From Novosphingobium sp. PP1Y (GTDB lineage Bacteria; Pseudomonadota; Alphaproteobacteria; Sphingomonadales; Sphingomonadaceae), in assembly GCF_000253255.1 (NCBI RefSeq), contig NC_015580.1, forward strand, positions 1 to 64,000: a stretch of DNA of 64,000 nt, given 5' to 3'. The notes under the pieces are model-generated. The model worked only from the letters and a program-made list of their open reading frames with translations. It searched no databases and had not been told where the DNA came from. The position numbers and the translations under genes were made by a program. This document shows positions 16,306 to 24,715 of this stretch, one piece after another. Positions within the stretch are counted from its first letter, which is position 1, and every line of letters begins with the position of its first letter.

Positions 16306-17130
16306 TCAGAGAGCCTTGCCGGCGCGTCCGGCAAGCTCGTTGACATATTGCCAGGCGACGCGGCCAGAACGGGCTCCGCGACGGCGCGACCACTCGAGCG
16401 CGTCGCCCGAATCCCACTGCAGTCCGAATTCATCGGCATAGCCGCCGATGATCGCGAGATAGGCGTCCTGATCGCAGTTGTGGAAGCCGATCGACAGGCC
16501 GAATCGGTCGGCCAGAGCGAGGCGATCGTCCACGGCGTCGCGCGGATTGATCGGGTCGTCCTGCTCGGACATCGTGCGCGCGACGATGGCGCGGCGATTG
16601 GACGTGACCGCGAGGCGGACATTGGCCGGGCGTGCCTCCACCCCGCCTTCCAGCCAGGAGCGCAGCAGTCGGGGCCCGCTGGTTTCGCTTTCTTCGAAGC
16701 CGAGATCGTCGACGAAGACGAGGAACTGGCGATCGATCTTGCCTAGCGTCGAAAACAGTCCTGTAACCCCTGAAAGGGCCTCCTGCGCCACCTGGACGAG
16801 GGCGATGCGGCCCGGATGATCCTGTTGTGCGGCCCGGATCGCGGCGCGCAGCACGGCTGACTTGCCCATGCCGCGCGATCCCCACAGGAGCATGTCGTGC
16901 GATGCGAAGCCGGCAGCCAGACGCGTGACATTGGTGACGACCCGCTGCTTCTGATCGTCGATTCCGCGCAGGAGATCGAGGGCAGGGGCCTCGAGCGTAT
17001 CGACGGCGCGTGCCGCCTGCCCAGTCCAGACATAGGCGGGATGGGCCAGCCAGTCGGTTTCGGGGGCGGGCGGCGGGGCAATGCGCTCCAGTGCGTCGGC
17101 GATACGGACAAGCAGGTCGGTTTGCGTCAT
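16306..17130 (-). CDS. DUF815 family P-loop ATPase
   Basis: A 274-residue AAA-type ATPase. Walker A is LLWGSRGMGKS (about 81-91), Walker B is FLVFVDDLGFEE, and a sensor-like VTSNRR follows; the tail has the family's YVNELAGR. DUF815 proteins are conserved across proteobacteria without an assigned role. The ATG at 17130 is preferred over an in-frame start 93 bases upstream that lies in the promoter region. It is convergent with the sorbosone dehydrogenase-like gene (10 bases) and divergent from tsaC. Confidence 0.87.
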   Translation of the reverse strand: MTQTDLLVRIADALERIAPPPAPETDWLAHPAYVWTGQAARAVDTLEAPALDLLRGIDDQKQRVVTNVTRLAAGFASHDMLLWGSRGMGKSAVLRAAIRAAQQDHPGRIALVQVAQEALSGVTGLFSTLGKIDRQFLVFVDDLGFEESETSGPRLLRSWLEGGVEARPANVRLAVTSNRRAIVARTMSEQDDPINPRDAVDDRLALADRFGLSIGFHNCDQDAYLAIIGGYADEFGLQWDSGDALEWSRRRGARSGRVAWQYVNELAGRAGKAL

Positions 17131-17221
17131 GACGTCATTTCTTTGCTTCGTTTGCGAGAGCAGCGCACCACATGGTGCGCTTTTCCTTGGCATTTTGCAC
17201 AACCGCCTATAGCGGCGGTCC

Positions 17222-18187
17222 ATGGCCCAATCCAGCGAGCATAGTCCGGCAGGTCGGCCTGCCCTGCTGTCTTCAGATCCGCATGGTATTGCCGAGGCGG
17301 CACGCCTGCTGCGCGAGGGGGGCCTTGTCGCGCTGCCGACCGAGACGGTCTACGGGCTCGCGGCCCGCGCAGACCGCGATGAAGCAGTGGCCTCGATCTA
17401 TTGCGCCAAGGGACGGCCCAGCTTCAACCCGTTGATCGTGCACGTCGCGGATCTGGACTCGGCCCGGCGACTGGCCGTGTTCGACGAGCGTGCCCTGTTG
17501 CTGGCCGAGCGATTCTGGCCGGGCGCCCTGACCATGGTGCTGCCGGTGCAGGACGACGCGCCGCTGGCCGCTGCCGTGACCGCCGGCCTGCCGACCGTTG
17601 CGCTGCGCTGTCCGGCGCATCCCGTCATGCGTTCGGTGATTGCAGAGACTCGCCTCCCGCTTGCCGCGCCTTCGGCCAATCGCAGTGGCGGGGTCAGCCC
17701 GACGACACCTTCTCACGTGGTGGAATCGTTGGGGGGCAGGATCGATGCCGTTCTCGATGGCGGAGCGTGCGAGGCCGGGCTCGAATCGACGATCATCGCC
17801 TTGCGCGAAGGTGGGCGTTGGCAGGTACTGCGTCCCGGTCCGATCCCGGAGTCTGAGATTTCCGCCGTCCTGGGTTCGAACAGTGACGTCGTGACGTCAC
17901 ATGCAATCGAGGCGCCCGGGCAGCTGGCCAGCCATTATGCGCCGGGCAAGCCAGTGCGGCTCGACGCGCAAGCCGCCGAAGCGGATGAGTTCCATATCGG
18001 TTTCGCGGATGTTCCAGGTGAGGTCACGCTATCGGTCGCGGGCGATCTCCTGGAGGCCGCATCGCGGCTCTACGCGCTGCTGCATGAGGGCGCCGCTGCG
18101 CCGCAGCCGAGAATTGCCGTGGCGCCGATACCCGAGGATGGAATAGGCAAGGCCATCAACGACCGCCTGCGCCGGGCCGCTGCCTGA
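17222..18187 (+). CDS. tsaC: L-threonylcarbamoyladenylate synthase (Sua5/TsaC)
   Basis: Makes threonylcarbamoyl-AMP from Thr, bicarbonate and ATP for the t6A37 tRNA modification. At 321 residues it is the long Sua5 form: a YrdC domain (residues about 15-215, with LVALPTETVYGLAA, AKGRPSFNPL and LPLAAPSANRSG) plus a C-terminal Sua5 domain, with the linker GQLASHYAPGKPV that closes over the active site. It stands alone, divergent from the DUF815 gene. Two overlapping TGACGTC motifs occur at 17884-17899 within it. Confidence 0.94.
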   Translation: MAQSSEHSPAGRPALLSSDPHGIAEAARLLREGGLVALPTETVYGLAARADRDEAVASIYCAKGRPSFNPLIVHVADLDSARRLAVFDERALLLAERFWPGALTMVLPVQDDAPLAAAVTAGLPTVALRCPAHPVMRSVIAETRLPLAAPSANRSGGVSPTTPSHVVESLGGRIDAVLDGGACEAGLESTIIALREGGRWQVLRPGPIPESEISAVLGSNSDVVTSHAIEAPGQLASHYAPGKPVRLDAQAAEADEFHIGFADVPGEVTLSVAGDLLEAASRLYALLHEGAAAPQPRIAVAPIPEDGIGKAINDRLRRAAA

Positions 18188-18205
18188 CGGCCCCTGTTGC
18201 GGGAA

Positions 18206-18538
18206 TCAGCGGCGTTCGACCGGGACTGTCGGGAGTATCTGCTGGATCTCCGCATAGTCGTCACGCGCCTTGAGACACGAGCGGCTATCGCCCTCGTTGC
18301 ATTCGCGCAAGTGGCGATCGTATTCGCGTTGCAGGCTTCCGAGGCGTTCCTCACGCCGGCGTAGTTCGCGGCCGCGTTTCTCGTCGGCCTCGGACTGGCT
18401 GGTCGTCATCATGTCCACTCCCTTGCCGGCAACACGCACGGGGGCGGTTGCCACTTTGGCGACGGTGGACACGCACCCGCCCAGCAGCGGGGCCGTGGCA
18501 AGGGTGAGCAGGGCAGAGGGCATGAGGCGCAAGGTCAT
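18206..18538 (-). CDS. Small predicted lipoprotein of unknown function
   Basis: The product begins MTLRLMPSALLTLATAPLLGGC, a typical lipoprotein signal with lipobox LGGC (Cys at about 22). The mature part has VAKVATAPVRVAGKGVDMM, then a highly charged helical stretch (EADEKRGRELRRREERLGSLQREY) and a CNEGDSRSC pair of cysteines. In-frame ATGs at 18556 and 18565 are alternative starts; 18538 gives the most standard signal length. No family recognised. Convergent with tsaC (18 bases). Confidence 0.65.
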   Translation of the reverse strand: MTLRLMPSALLTLATAPLLGGCVSTVAKVATAPVRVAGKGVDMMTTSQSEADEKRGRELRRREERLGSLQREYDRHLRECNEGDSRSCLKARDDYAEIQQILPTVPVERR

Positions 18539-18654
18539 CGGCGCGGAACCTGTCATGTTCTGCATGTCATCGCAATGAACGCCGCGCGACAAGCGACAGA
18601 AATTGCGCCGCGCAACTTTGGAAGGGGGAGGGGTGACCGCGCGACCCGTCATGT

Positions 18655-18688
18655 GAAAAGGGCCGCCTCCTTGCGGAAGCGGCCCCTT
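18655..18688 (-). terminator. Rho-independent terminator of carD
   Basis: On the minus strand a GGGCCGC/GCGGCCC stem (18679-18685 with 18660-18666) with an inner TCC/GGA pairing is followed by CTTTT. It lies 24 bases after the carD stop. Confidence 0.8.
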
Positions 18689-18711
18689 CGTCAGTGTCGA
18701 ACCACCCCCGC

Positions 18712-19245
18712 TCAGGCGGTTTCGGCGCTCTCGTAGTACTTCGGAGCGTACTCGTTGAGGATCGCGAGGATCTTCTGCAGAGCGGCCGGCTCGTCAGTCT
18801 TTTCCATGGCCGCGAGTTCGCGGGCCAGACGCGAGGACGCAGCCTCGAAGATCTGACGTTCGGAATAGCTCTGCTCCGGCTGGTCGTCGGCGCGGAACAG
18901 GTCGCGCGTGACTTCCGCGATAGAGACGAGATCGCCCGAGTTGATCTTGGCTTCGTATTCCTGGGCACGCCGCGACCACATGGTGCGCTTCACCTTGGGC
19001 TTGCCCTTGAGGGTATCGAGTGCTTCGCGCAGGGTCTTGTCCGAAGACAGCTTGCGCATGCCGATCGATTCAACCTTGTTCACGGGAACACGCAGCGTCA
19101 TGCGTTCCTTTTCGAAACGCAGCACATAAAGCTCGAGCTGCATTCCGGCAATTTCCTGCTTTTGCAACTCGATCACACGGCCTACGCCGTGCTTTGGATA
19201 AACGACGTAATCTCCAACATCGAAGGCATCGGCCTTGGTTGCCAT
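18712..19245 (-). CDS. carD: CarD family transcriptional regulator
   Basis: CarD/CdnL proteins bind the RNA polymerase beta subunit and stabilise open complexes, often at rRNA and growth-related promoters. The 177-residue protein has the N-terminal RNAP-interaction Tudor-like domain (FDVGDYVVYPKHGVGRV..., residues about 8-65) and a helical C-terminal DNA-binding domain (MWSRRAQEYEAKINSGDL). The ATG at 19245 has AAAGGA seven bases upstream. A good intrinsic terminator follows the gene, and a TATAAT at 19431-19436 may be its promoter. Confidence 0.93.
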   Translation of the reverse strand: MATKADAFDVGDYVVYPKHGVGRVIELQKQEIAGMQLELYVLRFEKERMTLRVPVNKVESIGMRKLSSDKTLREALDTLKGKPKVKRTMWSRRAQEYEAKINSGDLVSIAEVTRDLFRADDQPEQSYSERQIFEAASSRLARELAAMEKTDEPAALQKILAILNEYAPKYYESAETA

Positions 19246-19569
19246 GTATCGTCCTTTCACCTGCAGGTCCGAGCGCCATACCTTTGTCGGGAGATAACCG
19301 GGGGTGCGACTTGGAAGCGTGTCAGCCGCCTCCGCCGCCCGGTCAGATACTCCCCCAACCGCTTGCTCTCGAATCCCTGCCTCGCACTGAAACGCCTGCC
19401 AAACGGGCAGACGGCCCGGGCAGTTGACCTATTATATAGCATACATGTGACAAAATTGCCAGAGGGGCGCGAACCATTAGGTTCAGCGAGCCCCCGGCAT
19501 GCCGATGAACGACGTATCCTCAGGCGGATACGTCTGTTTCCGGGGGCGAACCCCCGGAAAGATCGGGCC
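19246..19569. promoter_or_regulatory. carD-fdxA intergenic region with promoter and inverted repeats
   Basis: This 324-base gap has no credible gene. A perfect TATAAT on the minus strand (19431-19436) may drive carD, with a leader of about 180 bases and a weak -35. The part next to fdxA is packed with inverted repeats: GAACC/GGTTC (19471-19484), CGGCATGCCG (19496-19505), a 9-bp stem (19511-19534) and a 10-bp stem (19537-19560). Confidence 0.5.
19511..19560 (-). terminator. Tandem hairpins downstream of fdxA
   Basis: Two perfect inverted repeats lie in tandem: TTTCCGGGGG/CCCCCGGAAA with loop CGAA (19537-19560), and GACGTATCC/GGATACGTC with a six-base loop (19511-19534). The first begins nine bases past the fdxA stop. 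There is no long U tract, so termination or 3'-end stabilisation are both possible. Confidence 0.55.
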
Positions 19570-19908
19570 TCAGTCGCCCTCGCCGGGCTCGGGCGAGAAG
19601 AACTTCTCGAACTTGCCTTCCACGCCCTTGTACTCGTCGGCATCTTCCGGCGAATCTTTCTTGGACGTGAGATTCGGCCATTCGGCCGAGTACTTCGTGT
19701 TCAGTTCCATCCACTGCTCGAGACCGCTTTCGGTGTCGGGAAGGATGGCTTCGGCTGGGCATTCCGGTTCGCAGACGCCGCAGTCGATGCATTCACTGGG
19801 ATTGATGACGAGCATGTTCTCGCCTTCGTAGAAGCAGTCCACTGGGCAGACTTCCACGCAGTCCATGTACTTGCACTTGATGCAGGCGTCGGTGACGACA
19901 TAGGTCAT
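19570..19908 (-). CDS. fdxA: 7Fe-type ferredoxin FdxA
   Basis: A 112-residue electron carrier with two cluster-binding regions: C9, C12, C17, C21, C25 at the N-terminus and CIDCGVCEPEC (C40, C43, C46, C50). This is the seven-iron (3Fe-4S plus 4Fe-4S) ferredoxin type. The acidic C-terminal extension (about 60-112) is typical of alphaproteobacterial FdxA. It follows the S4-domain gene by 19 bases on the minus strand and may be co-transcribed with it. The redox partner is not evident. Confidence 0.94.
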   Translation of the reverse strand: MTYVVTDACIKCKYMDCVEVCPVDCFYEGENMLVINPSECIDCGVCEPECPAEAILPDTESGLEQWMELNTKYSAEWPNLTSKKDSPEDADEYKGVEGKFEKFFSPEPGEGD

Positions 19909-19927
19909 GGAGGCGGTATCCTCTTCA

Positions 19928-20221
19928 TCAGGCCTCGTTACGGAAGGCCGCTGCTATGGGATTATCTGCCCCGCCGTCAAGCACTCTGTAACAGGCTTGC
20001 GCTTCCGGGGCGGGGCCGCGGCGGATCGGCAGGGTCACGATCTCGATCACCCGCACCCCGGAAGGGGTCGCAAGGGTGAGCACATCGCCCGTCGAAACCT
20101 TCTGGTGCGCGCGCTCCACGCGCCTGCCGTTAAGGCGCATATGGCCCTCTTCGGCCATTGTCTGGGCGATGGTGCGGGTCTTGGCGAGACGCAGGAACCA
20201 GATCAGCTTGTCGATCCTCAC
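19928..20221 (-). CDS. S4 RNA-binding domain protein (Hsp15-like)
   Basis: A 97-residue protein that is little more than an S4 domain: MRIDKLIWFLRLAKTRTIAQTMAEEGHMRLNGRRVE. It resembles Hsp15/HslR, which binds stalled 50S subunits carrying peptidyl-tRNA. It lies 29 bases after the SUV3-like helicase on the same strand, so it is probably in one RNA-related operon with it. Confidence 0.88.
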   Translation of the reverse strand: MRIDKLIWFLRLAKTRTIAQTMAEEGHMRLNGRRVERAHQKVSTGDVLTLATPSGVRVIEIVTLPIRRGPAPEAQACYRVLDGGADNPIAAAFRNEA

Positions 20222-20250
20222 GCGGTGGCCTCCATCTCCGCGAATCCCCT

Positions 20251-22815
20251 CTAGTTGCGCACCATATCCGCAAGAATGGAAAAGGCATTGTCCTTGCGCA
20301 CCGGCTGAGGTCGTGTTTCCTCGACGTGACGGCGCGGCGGACGCCAGCGCCAGCGCACCGGCGCCGGCGGGCCATGGGCGCCTTCGGCCAGCTGGCGCGG
20401 CATGATCGGCTGGAAGCCTGCAAGCCGAAGTAGCCGGGCATAACTTTCGGTGGTCAGGCCCATCGACACCGCCTTTGCCGGGTCGAGCGCGAAGCTGCGT
20501 CCGCTTCCCGCGGGCTTACCGCCGCCGCGCGCCTCGTGGGCTTCGCGCAGGAGCTTTTCGGCCATGTCGAGACGTACGAGCTGCTTGCCCAGACTGCGAT
20601 AACCCGGCGTGCGCTGGCGGCGCTTGGCGGGCAGGGCGGGTGGCATCGCGTCTTCGGGAGCCCCATCGCGCGGGGACTTGCCGAAGACCTGCGCGAGTTC
20701 GCGCCACAGCACGATCGGGCCCGGGCGAAGCATCGCAGGCAAGAAAACATCGAGCGCGCCAACGCGCACGCCGAGCCGCGAGAGCATCGTGCGGCGCTGC
20801 TTGTCCAGTTTGTCGACGCCCGAATCCTCGCGTGACGTCATGCCGCCAGCTTCGACGAGAGTGATGAGCAGGGCCCTGAGATCGGGGCCGGCTTCCTCGG
20901 AACGGCTGGCTTCATCGAGCTTGAGCAATGGAGCCAGCGGTTGCAGCGCATTGTCGAGCCATGCCTCAAGCGCCGCCACAAGCACCTTGCGCGCGGGTCC
21001 GGGTACCGCATCGAGCGTGCGGTCGGGGACCAGGACAGGCGACAGGAGCGAGCGGCCCGGGGCGAGAGTGCCAAGCGATTCCCCGTCCCATTTGAGTTTG
21101 CCGCGATCAAGCGTGATGGCCGCGCTTCCCGCGTGAATCGCCTCGGTCAATTCGTCGGCGCGCTTCTGCAGCAAGGCGGTGAGGTGCTTTTCCGCGGCGG
21201 CGAGCAGCAGCTTGCGGTCGGACAGGCGGGCGCCGGGATCGACATGGAAGGCGAATCCGCGCAGCGAGCCGATGTGTTCGCCTTCGACGAGTACTTCCTC
21301 GTCTTCCATGCGCACGGAGAGCAGCCCGGCATCGGGCCCCAGTTTCTTCATGAGTACGGCAGTCCGTCGGTTGATGAATCGTTCGGTAAGTTTGCCATGG
21401 AGGGCATCGGACAGACGCGCCTCCACCGCGCGGGCCCTTGCGGCCATTTCGTCGCGCGCGAGAACCCAGTCGGGGCGCTGCGCGATATAGGCCCAGGACC
21501 GGATCGCGGCGATGCGGCCCTGCAGGGTGTCGATGTCGCCGCCGGTGCGGTCGAGCTGGGCAATGGCATTGGCAACGTAGTCGGCGCCCAGTTCGCCGTG
21601 GCGCAGATCCTGCCACAGGCGGGCGACGAAGCGTGAATGGGTCTCTGCCCCTTGCTGGCGAAAATCGGGCAGGCGGCACACGTCCCAGAAGCGCTGCACC
21701 ATCGCCGCGCCGCGAACCGAATCGGCGACCTGTGGGTCTTCGGACAGGCGCTTGAGGACGGAAAGGTCGATGGCCTCGGGCGCCGGAACCAGCTCGGGCA
21801 GGTCGGGCGGGGTCTCCAGGTCGCCGATCAGGGTGGCGATACTGTCGAAACGCGGCTCCGCATCGCGCCAGAACAGTTTCGTCAGCGGCGGGAAGCGGTG
21901 TTCTTCGATGGCGAAGATTTCTTCGGGATCGAATTCGGAATCGTGCGTGCCCGAACCGGTGAGGGTGCCGAACGTGCCGTCCTTCTGGTGACGCCCGGCG
22001 CGTCCTGCGATCTGCGCCATTTCCGACGTGGTGAGGCGGCGATGGCGGACGCCGTCGAACTTGGAAAGCCCGGCGAAAGCGACATGCTCGACGTCGAGGT
22101 TGAGCCCCATGCCGATGGCGTCGGTGGCGACAAGGTAATCCACTTCGCCAGACTGGTAGAGCGCGACTTGCGCGTTGCGCGTCTGCGGGCTGAGCGCGCC
22201 CATGACGACGGCCGCCCCGCCTCGGAAGCGCCGCAGCATTTCGGCGATCGCATAGACCTGCTCGGTCGAGAAGGCGACGATGGCGCTGCGCGGCGGAATG
22301 CGGCTGAGTTTCTTCGCGCCGGCATGGCTGAGCGTGGAGAAGCGGGGCCGGGTGACGATCTCGGCGCGCGGTACGAGCGCCCTGACCATCGGTTCGAGCG
22401 TCGAGGAACCGAGGATCATCGTCTCCTCGCGGCCGCGGGCATGGAGCAGGCGGTCCGTGAAGACGTGGCCGCGTTCGCGGTCCGCCCCCAGTTGCGCTTC
22501 GTCGATGGCGACGAAGGCAAGGCTGCGATCGAGCACCGGCATCGCCTCGGCCGTGCACAGCAGGTAGCGAGCGTGCTTCGGCTCGATCCGTTCCTCGCCG
22601 GTGATCAGGGCGACGTTCTGTTCACCCTTGATGGCGCAGACCCGGTCGTAAACCTCACGCGCCAGCAGGCGCAGCGGAAAGCCGATCGCGCCGCTGGAAT
22701 GGGCGCACATCCGTTCGATGGCGAGGTGAGTCTTGCCGGTGTTGGTCGGCCCGAGCACGGCCTTCACCCCTGAAGGAGCGTCACCGCGCGCCGTTACATT
22801 CCGGTCCTGAACCAT
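20251..22815 (-). CDS. SUV3/MgpS-like DExH-box helicase
   Basis: An 854-residue superfamily 2 helicase related to mitochondrial SUV3. Walker A is VLGPTNTGKTH (near residue 20), motif II is FVAIDEAQ, with later motifs DAIGMGLNLDVEHVAFAG and QIAGRAGR. The C-terminal half has a long helical region and ends in basic, Pro/Arg-rich sequence. Alphaproteobacteria carry such helicases with presumed RNA metabolism roles. The ATG at 22815 is preferred over an upstream TTG at 22854. Divergent from the M23 peptidase gene. Confidence 0.9.
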   Translation of the reverse strand: MVQDRNVTARGDAPSGVKAVLGPTNTGKTHLAIERMCAHSSGAIGFPLRLLAREVYDRVCAIKGEQNVALITGEERIEPKHARYLLCTAEAMPVLDRSLAFVAIDEAQLGADRERGHVFTDRLLHARGREETMILGSSTLEPMVRALVPRAEIVTRPRFSTLSHAGAKKLSRIPPRSAIVAFSTEQVYAIAEMLRRFRGGAAVVMGALSPQTRNAQVALYQSGEVDYLVATDAIGMGLNLDVEHVAFAGLSKFDGVRHRRLTTSEMAQIAGRAGRHQKDGTFGTLTGSGTHDSEFDPEEIFAIEEHRFPPLTKLFWRDAEPRFDSIATLIGDLETPPDLPELVPAPEAIDLSVLKRLSEDPQVADSVRGAAMVQRFWDVCRLPDFRQQGAETHSRFVARLWQDLRHGELGADYVANAIAQLDRTGGDIDTLQGRIAAIRSWAYIAQRPDWVLARDEMAARARAVEARLSDALHGKLTERFINRRTAVLMKKLGPDAGLLSVRMEDEEVLVEGEHIGSLRGFAFHVDPGARLSDRKLLLAAAEKHLTALLQKRADELTEAIHAGSAAITLDRGKLKWDGESLGTLAPGRSLLSPVLVPDRTLDAVPGPARKVLVAALEAWLDNALQPLAPLLKLDEASRSEEAGPDLRALLITLVEAGGMTSREDSGVDKLDKQRRTMLSRLGVRVGALDVFLPAMLRPGPIVLWRELAQVFGKSPRDGAPEDAMPPALPAKRRQRTPGYRSLGKQLVRLDMAEKLLREAHEARGGGKPAGSGRSFALDPAKAVSMGLTTESYARLLRLAGFQPIMPRQLAEGAHGPPAPVRWRWRPPRRHVEETRPQPVRKDNAFSILADMVRN

Positions 22816-22981
22816 TTCACCAGCGAATGTGGCATCGCCGCTGGCCGCGTACAAGGGTCGACTCGTCCTGTATGGGGGTGGAAATCCACAGAGTTAGGGG
22901 GGTCTTAACCTTGAGCAGGCATGGTTTTTGCAGAAAGTGCCCGGGGTGGGCGCCAGGTTCGGCCTGAGCCTGTGGGTTGCG

Positions 22982-24643
22982 ATGAGGAAGGGGCCTTTGT
23001 TCAAGGCGCTTGACGAGAACGGCGGAAATTCGGCCGAAGGGGACTATGCAGGCGGTGCGGCATCGGCTGCCTCGCTCTCGCATGCCCAGGTTCTGCCCGA
23101 GAGCGCCGAGCCTGCAACTCCGACTCCTTCCGGCGAAACCGCTTCAGACGGTCCGGGCCTGCGAGAGCGTATTCAGGCGTGGAAGCAGGATATCGAATCG
23201 TGGTGCGAAAAGGTCGAGCTTGCGCCCGATCTTGCCACCGACATCGGCAGTCCGCGCTGGTATCGCGGTCTTGCCACGCTCTTCGGCCTGAGCGCAGCCG
23301 CCATTGCCCTTTCACCGAGCTTTTCGTCAGTAGAGGCGGCGACGCCGATGCCGGTCAACGACCGGGTTCGCGACGAATTCCGCAGCCAGACCATCGCGCC
23401 GCTTGCCTTCGGTGCCGACAGCGGCCGCCACATGGGGGCAAGTCCGCTGGTCCGCCCCCTGGCGAAAGTGCCCGAACGGCCAATGATCCAACTGGTCTCC
23501 ACACTGGGGCAGGGCGACAGCTTCCGCCGCATGCTGGAGCGGGCGGGTGTCGGCAACACCGACATTTCTCAGGTTTCCGATCTCATTTCCGGTGCGGTGC
23601 CGCTGTCCGACATCGCTTCGGGTACACAGTTCGACATCACTCTGGGCAAGCGCCCGACCGAAGGCGCCTCGCGACCGCTGGACGAAATGGCCTTTCGCGC
23701 GCGTTTCGACCTCGATCTCTCGGTCGAACGCCATGACGGTGCGCTGGCTCTGGTGCGCCATCCCATTGCCGTCGATACGACCCCATTGCGCATTCGCGGT
23801 ACCGTCGGGTCGAGCCTCTATCGATCGGCGCGCAATGCCGGGGCGCCGGTCGCCGCGATCCAGAGCTACCTGCGTGCTGTCGACAAGTATCTCTCGCTCG
23901 AAAACGACATTTCGGCGGATGACGAATTTGACCTGATCCTCTCCTACAAGCGTTCGGCCAAGGGCGAACGCCAAGTGGGCGAGCTGCTCTATGCGGGTGT
24001 CGAACGCGACGGGAAGCCGCGCCTCCAGCTCATGCGTTGGGGCAAGGACGGGCAGATGTTCTCCGCCTCTGGCCTTGCCGAGACGCGCAGTGCGCCGATC
24101 GGGATGCCGGTCGCGGGACGGATCACCTCGCGCTACGGGATGCGCCGTCACCCGATTCTCGGCTACACGCGCATGCATGCCGGCGTCGATTTCGGCGCCG
24201 CCTACGGCTCGCCGATCTATGCCGTGAGCGATGGTACGGTCACCTATGCAGGGCGCCATGGCGGCCACGGCAATTACGTGCGGATCAACCACGGCGGCGG
24301 CCTCGGCACCGGCTATGGCCACATGAGCCGCATCGCGGTGAAGAACGGTACCCACGTAAGAGCGGGGCAGGTGATCGGTTACGTTGGGTCCACCGGTCTG
24401 TCGACTGGGCCGCACCTGCATTTCGAAGCCTATCGCGGCGGCAGGACCGTCGATCCCCTGTCGATCCGTCTCGTCACCCGCCCCCAAATCGACGGCAAGG
24501 AACGCGACGAGTTCAGGCAGCGCATGAAGGCGCTGCTGATGGTTGAACCCGGCGCGGCGCTCGACAGCTTCGCAAGGCCCGAAGCGGAGCAGGCTGCGGA
24601 CACCCGCGAGATCGACCGGCTCGAGCCGAAGAAGGTCGGCTGA
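22982..24643 (+). CDS. M23 family metallopeptidase
   Basis: A 553-residue envelope protein. After a charged cytoplasmic N-terminus, a single hydrophobic segment (about 120-140, ATLFGLSAAAIALSPSF) should span the inner membrane. The periplasmic part holds a LysM/OapA-like region (SFRRMLERAGV) and a C-terminal lysostaphin-type M23 domain with HPILGYTRMHAGVDFG and HLHFE zinc ligands, so it is likely a peptidoglycan endopeptidase. The ATG at 22982 is favoured; a TTG at 22928 is possible. hemB follows. Confidence 0.88.
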   Translation: MRKGPLFKALDENGGNSAEGDYAGGAASAASLSHAQVLPESAEPATPTPSGETASDGPGLRERIQAWKQDIESWCEKVELAPDLATDIGSPRWYRGLATLFGLSAAAIALSPSFSSVEAATPMPVNDRVRDEFRSQTIAPLAFGADSGRHMGASPLVRPLAKVPERPMIQLVSTLGQGDSFRRMLERAGVGNTDISQVSDLISGAVPLSDIASGTQFDITLGKRPTEGASRPLDEMAFRARFDLDLSVERHDGALALVRHPIAVDTTPLRIRGTVGSSLYRSARNAGAPVAAIQSYLRAVDKYLSLENDISADDEFDLILSYKRSAKGERQVGELLYAGVERDGKPRLQLMRWGKDGQMFSASGLAETRSAPIGMPVAGRITSRYGMRRHPILGYTRMHAGVDFGAAYGSPIYAVSDGTVTYAGRHGGHGNYVRINHGGGLGTGYGHMSRIAVKNGTHVRAGQVIGYVGSTGLSTGPHLHFEAYRGGRTVDPLSIRLVTRPQIDGKERDEFRQRMKALLMVEPGAALDSFARPEAEQAADTREIDRLEPKKVG

Positions 24644-24715
24644 TCGCACTGCGCCGGTGCTGCGGGACATTTTGCCCAGATTGAACCTTTGGGGATTTTC
24701 CGGCAATCACCGGTG

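Noticed and set aside
22879..22890. GTGGAAATCCAC palindrome near the helicase start as a parS or DnaA site
   Set aside because: It lacks the CACGTG centre of parS and matches the DnaA box poorly; it may be an ordinary operator or chance.
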